Source: Heterostelium multicystogenum (taxonomy: Eukaryota; Evosea; Eumycetozoa; Acytosteliales; Acytosteliaceae). Taken from it: DNA of 64,000 nt. Within the stretch, counting starts at the first letter, position 1, and each line of letters begins with the position of its first letter. Positions 43,199-52,534 of the stretch are shown here, piece after piece. Location of the stretch: positions 55,942 through 119,941 of the forward strand of contig RCNN01000016.1 in the NCBI GenBank assembly GCA_003667245.1, written 5' to 3'. The notes under the pieces were generated by a model that was given only the letters and a program-made list of their open reading frames with translations, was not told the origin of the DNA and did not search any database. The position numbers were made by a program, and so were the translations under genes.

Positions 43199-43633
43199 GT
43201 GGAACACTCGCTCTTAGTTTGGTTGTTGCCGACTCTCGCCTTGGTTGCCGGTGTCGCCATTGGATTCCTGGTTGCCCGCCTGCTGCCGAATGCCGCGCCT
43301 AACCGCACGCAGCGTCAGCTGGATGACATTCAGGAACGTTTTGACAGTTATCAGAACGAGGTTGTTACCCACTTCAACAGCACCGCGACCCTGGTGAAAA
43401 AGCTCACTCAGAGCTATCAGGAAGTACAGGATCATCTCGCCGAGGGTGCCAACCGCCTGGCCCTGGACGACATCACCCGCCAGCCCTGCTGGCCGCGCTG
43501 CATTCCGATGCACCGCACGCTCCACGGGAACGCCTGACCCCTCCGCGGGAAAATCAGGAACCGCCACGGGATTACGCGCCAAAAACGCAACGCCCCGGGG
43601 ATGCTGGATGAGCATTACGGCTTGAAGAAGTAA
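43199..43633 (+). CDS. zapG: ZapG/YhcB-type membrane protein (DUF1043), two frameshifts
   Basis: About 144 residues from GTG 43199, which follows GAGGAAGGA. One N-terminal helix (LLVWLLPTLALVAGVAIGFL), then a coiled-coil (QLDDIQERFDSYQNEVVTHF). Indels near 43480-43487 and 43600 shift the frame; the tail ends at the TAA at 43631. YhcB/ZapG links cell division and envelope synthesis. Divergent from the hydrolase gene, with a strong terminator behind. Confidence 0.88.
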
Positions 43634-43651
43634 TAGCTTTCAAGCGGCATG

Positions 43652-43689
43652 AAAAAGCCCGGCTGATCGATGATCAGCCGGGCTTTTTT
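43652..43689 (+). terminator. Rho-independent terminator after zapG
   Basis: aaaaagcccggctgatc, loop gat, gatcagccgggctttttt: perfect 12-bp GC-rich stem with T6, 18 bp past the stop. Confidence 0.95.
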
Positions 43690-43724
43690 GTTGGAACCAG
43701 GTCGACCAGACGACACTGATCCAA

Positions 43725-43814
43725 TGTGGGAGCGGGCTTGCTCGCGAATGCGGTGGGTCAGTTAATACATCGGGTGACTGACACACTGCATTCGCGAGCA
43801 AGCCCGCTCCCACA
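43725..43814. repeat. REP doublet (REPIN), loop type 2
   Basis: REP core at 43725-43747 and inverse at 43791-43814, loop ending in ctgacacactgcattcgcg as in the 20.1 kb element. Confidence 0.92.
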
Positions 43815-43830
43815 TTGACCGCGCCCTGCC

Positions 43831-45560
43831 TCAGGACACGGGTTGTTCTTGTAGCTGCCCGTTCTCGATCCGCACGTGCCGCCCATGGAAACGCTTGAGG
43901 CTGCTGCGGTGCCCGACGCTGACGATGCTCAACCCCGGCAATCATCGATCAACGCCTGATACAGGCGCCGCCTCATCTTCCTCGTCCATCGCCGAGGTGG
44001 CCTCGTCCATGTACAGCCATTGCGGTTCAAACAACAACGCCCGCGCAAACGCCAGGCGCTGTTGCTCACACCGGCGACAGCATGCGCTGCCAGTGATTGG
44101 CTTCGTCCAAGCGTGGAATCAGGTGCGCCAGGCGGCAGGTTTCCAGGACCTGTGCATAACGTTGCGCCGGGTACGCGCCCTCCTCCTGTGGATAACTCAA
44201 CACCCCCGCAAGGTACCAATCGGCAGGTACGGCTTTTGCGGCAGGAACAGATAACGCTCGGCCGGCAAGCGGATGTTGCCGTGGCCGTTTTGGCAGAGAT
44301 TGCCCATGGCCCGCAGCAAGGTTGACTTGCCGCTGCCGGAACGCCCGCTGAGCATCAATCGCTTCACCCTCGGCAACCGTCAGGTTGGCGCCATCCAGCA
44401 GGTGACGACCATCCGCCAGATCGAGGCTGAGGTTGCTCATCTGCAAATTGCGCCCTGGCGTTGCAACTCGATGCCCATGTTGCGGCCTTCGTTTTCTTCC
44501 ATCGCCTCGCCAAAGCTCAGCAGACGATCACAGGTCGCACGCCAGCTGGCCAACACGGTGTACGCGTCGACAAACCAGCTCAGGCTGCCCTGCACGCTGG
44601 CAAACGCACTGGCCACTTTGCATCAGCACGCCCAGCTCTATCTGGCCGGAAAAGTAACGCGGCGCTGCCACCACAAACGGGAAGATGATCGCAATCTGCG
44701 AGTAACCACTGGTGAAAAAGTTCAGGCGCTTCTTGAGCTGCATGATGCTCCAGAAGTTGCTCCACCCCGCCCGAACGTGCACTCAGTTGGCTGGTGTTCA
44801 TTCGGCTCGCCATTGAACAGCGCGATGCTTTCCGCGTTCTCGCGCCCCCGCCGCACCAGGCTGAAACGCAAGTCGGCCTCGAAGCGTTGCTGGCGGTTGC
44901 TCAAGCCGATCAGTTTTCGACCCATCAAGTGGGTCAACCAACTGCCAGCACGGCATATACCAGTGCCGCCCAGAACATATAGCCGGGAATCGTGATGCCC
45001 CAAACCTCGATACTGCGGACACGCCCCACAGGATCACCGAGAACGACACCAGGCTCACCAGGTTACTGATAAACGCCAGGCCCAGGTCAGGGTGCTGCTG
45101 GTAAAGGCGTTGAGGTCTTCGGAGATACGTTGGTCGGGGTTATCGGTGTAGCCGCCAATATTCCAGGTGGTAGTAGTTCTTCTCGCTCGCAGCACTTGGG
45201 AAGTAGGTTTCAGTCAGCCAGCGCCGCCAGCGGATGGTGAGCATTTGCTGCAAATAGGAAGTGAACACCCCGGTGACGATCGCCACCACGGCGATCACGC
45301 TCTGAATACATAATCAGAGGTGGGTGAAGGCGTCGTAGTCCTTCTTTTCCAGGGCGTTATAGAAGTCGCGGTTCCAGCTGTTGAACCACACCGACACCGC
45401 CACACGAACAGCGAAAGCCGCCCCGCACCACCAGCAACAACAGCCAGGCCTGAACTTCTCCTCACTGCGCCAGTAGGGGGTGATCAGCGCCCAGAACTTT
45501 CTTAAAAATTGCCACACGCACCGCGTCATTGACCGCGGAATACTCAGCGTTCTGATTCAT
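43831..45560 (-). CDS. SbmA/BacA-like ABC transporter with fused ATPase (YddA-like), many indels
   Basis: About 575 residues expected, from ATG 45560 to the stop at 43831. N-terminal part contains FWALITPYWRSEEKF and SVWFNSWNRDFYNALEKKDYDAF, the latter typical of the SbmA/YddA permease. The ATPase half shows LSLDLADGRHLLDGANLTVAEGE (start of the nucleotide domain), the SYPQEEGAYPAQRYAQVLE helical region, a signature (SPGEQQR-like) and Walker B MDEATSAMDEE split across frames. At least ten small indels. Probably exports or imports peptides or cofactors. The same architecture is intact in related genomes, so I do not call it a pseudogene. Confidence 0.8.
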
Positions 45561-45661
45561 TGTTCAGGCTCGGTAGGAAAAAATAACAGGCGTTTGAACC
45601 GATCATAGGACGATCGGTTCAGGGCTCCGGTGCGGCCTGAAGCAGATTGTTCAGTCGCCGT

Positions 45662-46229
45662 TCAACGTCGAACGGGCGTTTTCTGCAACTTGCGCTGCAA
45701 CGTTCGACGATGCATGCCCAGGGGCGCGGGCCGTGGCGGAGATGTTGCCTTCGTGCTCGGTCAACACCCGCTGGATGTGTTCCCACTGCAGGCGGTCCAC
45801 TGACATCGGGTTTTCCGGCACCAGGGTGTCGAGGTCGGCGTGCTCGGAGAGCAAGGCGGCCAGCACGTCGTCGGCATCTGCCGGCTTGCACAGGTAGTTG
45901 CAGGCGCCACGCTTGATCGCCTCGACGGCGGTGCAATGCTGGGAATAGCCAGTGAGGATCACCACGCGCATTTCCGGGTCCAGCTCCAGCAGCTTGGGCA
46001 GCAGCACCAGGCCGGAGTCGCCGTCCAATTTCAGGTCCAGGGCCGCGTATTCCGGCAGGTCGGCCGTGGCGATGGCCAGGCCTTCCTCGCGGAACCTGCG
46101 GTGCTGACGCGAAAAGCAGCCCCGACGGCTCATGGCGCGGGCCCATCACGCGCGGTAAAGGTGGCGTCGTCATCTACCAGCAAGCAGGTGCGGCAGTTCT
46201 TCGCCTTCGACTTGGATCTCGTCACTCAT
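45662..46229 (-). CDS. roxR: Response regulator RoxR/ActR-type, several frameshifts
   Basis: About 186 residues from ATG 46229 to TGA 45662. Receiver domain with phospho-Asp in ALDLKLDGDSGL, Thr in ILTGYS and Lys in YLCKPADADD. The C-terminal Fis-type HTH (AEHEGNISATARA then RRTLQRKL) is split between frames near 45733. Breaks also at 46085-46180. RegA/ActR/RoxR regulators control respiratory oxidases and redox balance. Its start overlaps the end of roxS. Confidence 0.87.
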
Positions 46230-47485
46230 CGATGTCTCCTCGTGCGACACGGGGCAGGCGCAGCTCGGTGAGCGTGCCGCCTTCCTCATGACTATAGAGT
46301 TTCACTGAGCCGCCGCGCGCGGTACGCTGGCCTTGCTCAAAAAACAGGCCCAGGCCGAAGCCTTTGCCCTTGGTGGTAAAGAAGGGCTTGCCGATTCTGC
46401 TCGGCAATCGCCAGCGGCACACCGGCGCCGTGGTCGCGAATGCTGATGGTGAAGTCTTCCGCATCCCAGTCCAGGGTCACTTCCAACCCTTCCGGGCAGG
46501 CATCGGCGGCGTTGTTCAGCAGGTTCAGCAGCGCGCCTGGGTCAGGTCCGGCGGCGGCGCCATGCGCGGCACCGTGCCTGGCCCAGCAGGTGGAACCGGT
46601 AACTGGCTTCGGGACGCATCAGGTGCCAGCGGTTTCAGGGCTTCGTCCAGCCACTGGGTGACGTCTGCATCTCCACGCCAGGCGGCGATTGGCCTCGGGC
46701 GGCGCGCACCAGCTGGCTGCAAGGTCAGCAGTACTTGCACTGCTTGACCTGTTCCTGCAGCACACTCAGGGTCGTCTTGCAGGGCGGGTCGTGGTGGTGC
46801 CTGGGTCATTTCTTGAGCAGTACGCTCTATGGTCGCACAGCGCGGCGTGCCCAATTCGTGGGCCGCGCCGGCGGCGCGCGCTGGGTGGCAACGGCCAGCA
46901 GCTGCTGGTCACGCAGGCCTTCTTCACGGGCGAATGGCGCGCAGTTCTTCCTGGCGGCGCAGCTCTTCCGCCATTCGTGCGGCAAAAAAGGTGATGACCG
47001 CCCGCCGACAGGGCAAAGCTCAGCCACATGCCGTGAGATCTGCAGGTTTTCCCGGGCGATGGGGGCAGGTCTGCAAAGGGTAGAACTGTGCCAGCAGCAG
47101 GGTGTACAGGGTCAGGGCAATACCCGACAGCACCACCGAATAACGCCACGGCAAAGGTCACCGCCGCGAATGGTCAGTGGCACCAGGTAATAGGACACGA
47201 ACGGGTTGGTGGAGCCGCCGGAGAAGTACAGCAACACACTGTGGATAAACAGGTCGCAGGCCAGTTGCAGGGCGTATTCCAGCTCGGTCACAGGCCACGT
47301 GGTGCGCAGCCGGATGACGGTAAATACACACAGCACGGTGGAAAAGCCGAGGGTCACGGCATGCAAACAGGGCAGCGGCAGCAGCTTGAACCAATAGGGA
47401 GCCCCACCGAACCGGCCTGTGCGGCAGCACCAGGGTGCGGATGAACGTCAGGCGCCAAAGGTTCTGGCGGGGTGGCGGAAGTCAG
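46222..47485 (-). CDS. roxS: Sensor kinase RoxS/RegB-type, many indels
   Basis: About 420 residues expected. N-terminal half is membrane-embedded (STVLCVFTVIRLRTTWPVTE, LACDLFIHSVLLYFSGGSTN). The H-box AAHELGTP lies near 46843-46865, and the ATPase G-box GKGFGLGLF with FFTTKGKG near the C-terminus. The stop is at 46222, just inside the roxR start. The start is uncertain: the frame opens near 47485 at a CTG in a damaged stretch. RegB-type sensors read the quinone pool, and the GGSTNPF loop is the known quinone-site motif. At least ten indels. Confidence 0.82.
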
Positions 47486-47709
47486 TTTTACGGCGGCGAG
47501 CCTGAGCTCTCCCGATGAGCGCTGCAGGCGGATCGCACGGAGTATAAACGAAGCGACAGGCTGGCACGGCGTGTGTGGCTCTTTGACGCAGGGGTCAGGA
47601 TCATGACCGTTCGTCGGCATCCGCCAACTTGTAGCGAATGTGTAAACCGCGAAGAACTGAAACCTTGCGTCTACAGTCTTACCGAACACGAACATCTCAA
47701 GGAGCTTAC

Positions 47710-48425
47710 ATGTCTCGTTTCATTCGCAGTGCAGCCACCACCGCTCGGCGCCGCTACCCTCGCCAGCCTGCCGGCCATGGCCGCTGACGAACTGCATTAC
47801 AACCAGATTTCCCTGCGTGCCGAAGTCAGCAGGAAGTGGGCGCGCGACCAAGATGATCGTAACCCTGTACACCGAGTCGCAGAACACGACCCGGCCAAGC
47901 TTGCCGGCCGAATCACCACCACCATGAACAAGGCGCTGGCCCAGGCCGCGAAGTCAAAGGCGTGACCCTGCGCCAGGGTAGCCGCAACAGCTACCCGATC
48001 TACGACAACAAGAACCAGAAAATCACCGGCTGGCGTGAACGCGCTGAGCTGCGCATGGAAAGTGCCGACTTCGCCGCCTGTCCAAGCTCACCGGCGAACA
48101 TGCTGAACCAACCCTGAAAATGGACAGCATGGACTTCGCCATCGCCAACCGACCCCGCAAGGCCAGCGAAGATGCCCTGCTTAAAGAAAGCGGTCACCGC
48201 ATTCAAGGCCGTGCCCAACTGCCACCGATGCGCTGGGCGGCAAGGGCTACAAGATCGTCAACCTGAACTTCAACACCAACGGTTATTCCACAGCCGTATG
48301 CACGTGGCGGGATGATGATGAAAGCCGCAGCGATGGATTCGGCACCGACGCCGGAAGTCGAAGCGACCACCAGCCAGGTCAAACATGACCGCAGATGGCG
48401 TGATCGAAGTCCAGATGCCTTGTGA
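47710..48425 (+). CDS. SIMPL domain (DUF541) periplasmic protein, several frameshifts
   Basis: About 235 residues from ATG 47710 with AGGAGC upstream. Signal peptide (ATLASLPAMA-like, split by an indel near 47745), then the SIMPL domain with LHYNQISLRAEV, ITTTMNKALAQA, GSRNSYPIYDNKNQKITGW and RERAELRMESADF. Ends in VIEVQMP near 48423. About eight indels. SIMPL proteins are periplasmic and of unclear function. At this point in P. aeruginosa lies PA4495, directly before dppA1; here two toxin-like genes intervene. Confidence 0.82.
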
Positions 48426-48449
48426 TCGAGTGGTACCCCAGTTGCAATG

Positions 48450-48475
48450 ACGCTGCCCACGGGCCGGTTTTTTTT
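48450..48475 (+). terminator. Terminator after the SIMPL gene
   Basis: Short imperfect stem (ctgccc, loop acg, gggc) followed by eight T. The matching site at 52.2 kb has a perfect stem, so this copy is probably damaged by indels. Confidence 0.6.
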
Positions 48476-48727
48476 GCCTGCGCACTTTCATTCAAGAAAG
48501 TTATCAGCGGTAATAACCGGTATCAGCTTAAGAAAATACTCCAATGGCTGAGAGTGTTCTGGTCCACACACCTTGAAGCGCACCGGCGGATAAATCTTTT
48601 CAGCTTATAACCCGCGTAATGGCGAACTACATCTTCCCCATCAAAGAACGGAACACGCCTACACGCTGAACCACTATGGCGGACATCACATCATTCCTGC
48701 ACACCCATGCACATCAGGATTTGTCAT
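48470..48727. repeat. Copy 1 of a duplicated upstream spacer
   Basis: Similar along its length to 52250-52530: shared runs include gataaatcttttca, cttataac, cggaacacgcct and gcacttt-cattcaagaa. It separates the SIMPL gene from toxin-like gene A and probably carries that gene's promoter. This 302-bp gap (48426-48727) holds no other gene except a possible small frame from 48619. Confidence 0.8.
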
Positions 48728-48731
48728 ATGA
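48619..48731 (+). other. Possible small coding frame upstream of toxin-like gene A
   Basis: An ATG at 48619 opens a frame with NYIFPIKERN. After one frame change near 48658 the reading runs to a TGA at 48729 that overlaps the ATG of gene A (ATGA). The copy upstream of gene B shows the same start, frame change and overlap. Coding status is not established. It could be a short leader, an immunity or accessory protein, or chance. Confidence 0.3.
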
Positions 48732-51700
48732 CCACCATAAGGTTCCATCGCGGCAAACAACGGCTTCTTCCTTTGATACCCCCTCTCGGCAGTATTGCCG
48801 AAGAACAGGGAAAACCCCGCCAAGGTACGGATACTTCACGGCAGACATATTCGCCAGGGCAGCCCGTAAAGGCAGCCGATTCGGGCCACCGACACTCCGC
48901 GCATCACGACCCCGCCGTCACACTCACGACGTGTTGATCCCGGGATTGCCCATACAACAAGACAGTCGAAAACTACATTCGCCAGTGCAACGACAGGGTT
49001 CGAGACGCCCCTGGAAAAGCAACCGCCAACCTTATCAAGGCCGAAATCAAGAAAAAGTGGGGCGAGGACGTTTGATCCGGACAACAACGTTTATTACTAC
49101 CTTCAACTACGACCCGACACGGGGAAGGCCTCCTCGCAATGCAAAGGTACTGAACCGGATAAACTTGACCCAGGCGGCCCTGCAAGATGTGCAGAAAAAA
49201 ACAACACCGATGAACACCAGACGCCCGAGGAAAAAACACGCACGACCCTGCATACCTGGCTGGAACGGCTACTGACGTTTTCGCCGCTGGGCCAGGGCGG
49301 GGCTTGCCATTGACTCTGCCGTCAATGCCAAGCAGACCTATGAGTTTATATACCGCGCCTCCCCGCCGGCCAGCGCCAGCAATACAACGAGTCGATGCGG
49401 ATCAAAAAGACCCCGGAGCAATTCAGGGAATTGGTGTGGAAACCGAACGCGCCGCGCCGTATAAAACATTCCTGGATACGTTCTGGCCCAGCCACGAAAG
49501 CAAATACACCGGCATTGCCCAAGGCCTCCTTCGTTGCCGCCATCCTGCTCCAGGAAAAGACGGCAGCCTGAGCCCAAGCGACAAGGAACTGGCGCTACGC
49601 GCAGCGAACTTGACCACCGCGATAAAGACTGGTCGAACCTCCGCGTCGAGGACCTGAGAAGGCTCTGCCGCCCAGGACCCAGGCCTGGAATGGGGTCTGC
49701 TCAGCATCAACGGTTTTTCAATCTTCGGACCTGCTGTACATCACCGACAAAAACCCAAGGTCACCGATGACGGCAAGATCATCAGCCCCACGCTTTTGTA
49801 TATTCCCGCAACTCGTCGCCTATTCATCGCTTTGACAGCCAGGCCCAGATGAAAAATTGGCTGGCTGAGCAAGCTGCCGACCCCACCAAGCGCGAAGCCC
49901 TTTTCAACCCATTTCCACGCTGCGTGACCAGGCGAACCGGACGTTCTCCGACGGCGTGAACCAGACACTGACCGGGCTGGGTGGCTGGCACCGCAAGACG
50001 CGCCGGATGCCGATGTGTTGGAGCGCCTGAATGAATTCAACCCGCAGACTTTCATCACCACCGAACCCCCTCGCCCAGGACCCATTCGAGGCCATTTACT
50101 GCCCGCCAGAAAGATCGCTCGTACAAGGATTGCCGAGACCCAAATCGTCACCGACAGCGACGTGACCAAAGCCAACATCCTCAAAGGCCTGGAAACCGCC
50201 ACCAAGGTCGCGATGCTGATGACGCCGCTGGCACTGGTGATGCCCGAAGTCGCCGTGGCCCTCGAGGTGTTCTACGTCGCCTCCGGCGTAGCGGAGGCCG
50301 GTATCGGCATCGATGACGTCAAGCACGGCAAGAAAGGGGGGCCGACCATATCGTGTTCGGAGTGCTCAATGCGCTGCGACGGTGGCTTCGGGCGCAACTT
50401 CACTGGTGGAGAAAGGGATAGAGAGGGCTCTCGACAGCCCTTGAGTCCTCCACCCGCATCGCCCTCACGCGCGAAGTCGAGCCGGGAGCTGCAGGGGCAA
50501 GCGTGGCTGGTACCTGAGGGCCTGTCCGCAGACCAGAACCTTCCTGATCAAGCGTGCAACCCATACCGATGTAGTGGTCGGGGATGACGTTTACCGCTAC
50601 GACCCCGCACAACCGACGCCTTGACCAAGATGGGGCCTACCGAGCATGCCGAGCCGCTGGAGGATTTTGAAGCCGTTTGTGCGCCGGTTGGGCGCCGCGT
50701 AAAGCGCAACATTGACAGCTTGTGCTACACAAAAATGATCGAGGACGCCGATACATCGGTCGCTCAAGACGCCCAGGCACTTGAGCATCGGCGTCTCTTG
50801 CCGGGCGCCCCAACGCAGGAAGGCGCGCGGACGCGTGGTGCATGAGAGCACAGGCTGTATAGAGTGAGCGACACATCCAGCCAGGAGCTGATGTCGGTGC
50901 CCGGGCACACGCCGGTTACCTACGGCAACCAAACCAGCGGGGTGGTGCTCAATGAGCCGGACTTCGGCTATGAAGATATCGGTCAACCACGGGCGCTCAA
51001 CCAGGAAACCGTGGTTGTAAAGCTGGACCAGATCAGTGATCTCAGTGATGACCAGCGCGTCCTGAGGGGCATAAAAAATACCCTACGCAGGAATAGATTT
51101 ATGTGGTGGTCGAGGGCGATACCGGGCATTTACTACGTGGCCGAATACGACGGTTCGAACCCTGCGCTCAACTTTCAACGCATCGCCGCAAACACCGATC
51201 CGGCCAGCAGGGACATCATCAGGCTGCATGACGAGTACAAGGACCTCTATCGTGACATTTTCCGGAAAAAACCCACAATAACGATCTGGTGATACTGGGC
51301 CCTCCCTGGACTCACTGGCAAAAAAACTGAAGCCTTGAATACAACTTCAACACCCGATCAAGCCACCCAACTGGACCGAGTCCTGGCCGGACTGTCCGAT
51401 GAAAAGAAACGTGAAGTTCTACTGGCAGTCTATGCCTGGGACAAGAAGGTAGAGAGTGGCCGCAAGACCATACAACTTGAGCCCCTTCAAAAGCCTCACT
51501 ATTTCGGGCAGCTCACGGTCAACGAGCAAAACAAGGCCTACGCCCGTTGGGGCAAGGAGAAACGGTGGAGAACAGTTCCAGACAACCGGTATAACGGTCG
51601 GCCAACCAGAAAACCCTGGCCGATGCCGGTAACAGTCTGCGCAGCGACGTGGCCAATGAAATAGTGACCTGGCTATACACTCGAACCGGCGCGCCCAACT

Positions 51701-52106
51701 ACTCGGAGGTCATCCTGAAAACGGGTGCTGGCAATTGCGACCAGATGGCCAGGGTCGCCACCGATACCGTTAACGCCAGTGGGCCGGCTTTTTGCCGCAT
51801 TGCACAAGTGCAGGGACACACCTTCAGCGTTGGTCGGCGGCCCCGCAAGTCAGCCTAACTCTTGACCGCTGGATTTGCCGAGCCCGAATGGGCTGATGCG
51901 TGGATAGTGGACCCCATGGGCCGGTATCACTTGTCCGGCCAACGAGTACCACGGCCAATTCGCACAAACGCATGCAGGAATGGAGCGACGAGGCCCGGCA
52001 AATCCTGATCGAGATGGTGGTACGCCGCCTCGGCACGTCTGGAGCGATCCTATGGACCCGCGGTGGATACAGTCCACCGTTTATGGCGGCGCACAGGTGT
52101 TTTTAA
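48728..52106 (+). CDS. Large toxin-like protein A (tentative DUF6543-type), heavily frameshifted
   Basis: From ATG 48728 to about 52106 (the end may lie up to 65 bp later), about 1,100 codons if the breaks are errors. Fragments in all three frames share codon use and follow each other without overlap. Recognisable parts: a helical region with GKATANLIKAEIKKKWGEDV (48995-49075); KKTPEQFRELVW (49405) and LSPSDKELALRA; an LLYITDKNP and TLLYIP segment (49735-49810) like that in Pseudomonas DUF6543 dermonecrotic-type proteins; a long hydrophobic helix pair at about 50175-50310 that could insert in a membrane; and a C-terminal catalytic-looking domain with Cys (51735), His (51827) and Asp (51910). 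No signal peptide. Over twenty indels. No immunity-type gene is evident beside it. Confidence 0.5.
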
Positions 52107-52149
52107 GGCGATCGCCGCGACGCAGGCGCTTATCTCAACCTGGGTAACC

Positions 52150-52185
52150 CGAACGGCGGCAACCGTGTGACCGCCGTTCTCGTTC
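52150..52185 (+). terminator. Hairpin after toxin-like gene A
   Basis: acggcgg pairs with ccgccgt across an 11-base loop, followed by tctcgttcg. The same structure follows gene B at 54993. Confidence 0.65.
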
Positions 52186-52225
52186 GCGTAGCGTTTACCT
52201 GCCATTTCAGGGAGCAGGACTGCAA

Positions 52226-52253
52226 TGCCGCTGCCTTCGGGCAGCATTTTTTT
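52226..52253 (+). terminator. Rho-independent terminator downstream of toxin-like gene A
   Basis: gctgcc, loop ttcg, ggcagc, then T7: a strong UUCG tetraloop terminator. The corresponding copy at 48450 follows the SIMPL gene. Confidence 0.9.
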
Positions 52254-52530
52254 GCCTGGCACTTCATTCAAGAAGTTTCAGCGGTAATAACGGTTACCAG
52301 CTTCAGAAAATGCTTTAATCGCCGGGCGTGTGCTTGGTCCGGACACATTGAAGTGCGATGGTGATAAATCTTTTCAACTTATAACCGTGCAATGGACAAC
52401 TACATCCTCACCCTCAACGAGCGGAACACGCCTGGACGCTTCACCACTCATGGCGTAATCACCGTACTCCTCATCCACAGTTTATGGCGGCGCAGATGCG
52501 TGCAATCAACATCCAGCCAGGTAATCTGAA
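52250..52530. repeat. Copy 2 of the duplicated upstream spacer
   Basis: Parallels 48470-48727 with many indels and substitutions, preserving tttttttgcctg at one end and gataaatcttttcaacttataac in the middle. The gap 52107-52530 (424 bp) holds two hairpins, this repeat, presumably the gene B promoter, and a small frame from 52392. Confidence 0.8.
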
Positions 52531-52534
52531 ATGA
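52392..52534 (+). other. Possible small coding frame upstream of toxin-like gene B
   Basis: ATG at 52392 opens a 45-codon frame ending at TGA 52527. A second frame from the middle of this stretch ends at TGA 52532, overlapping the ATG of gene B (ATGA). The first eleven codons resemble the copy at 48619 (NYI then ERNTP). Coding status is not established. Confidence 0.3.

Noticed and set aside
43831..45560. Decayed ABC transporter pseudogene
   Set aside because: The start, stop, permease and ATPase motifs remain in order, and the break density equals that of neighbouring roxRS and dppA genes.
48470..52530. Insertion sequence bounded by the duplicated spacers
   Set aside because: The spacers are direct, not inverted, copies of about 280 bp, no transposase-like protein lies between them, and no target duplication is visible.
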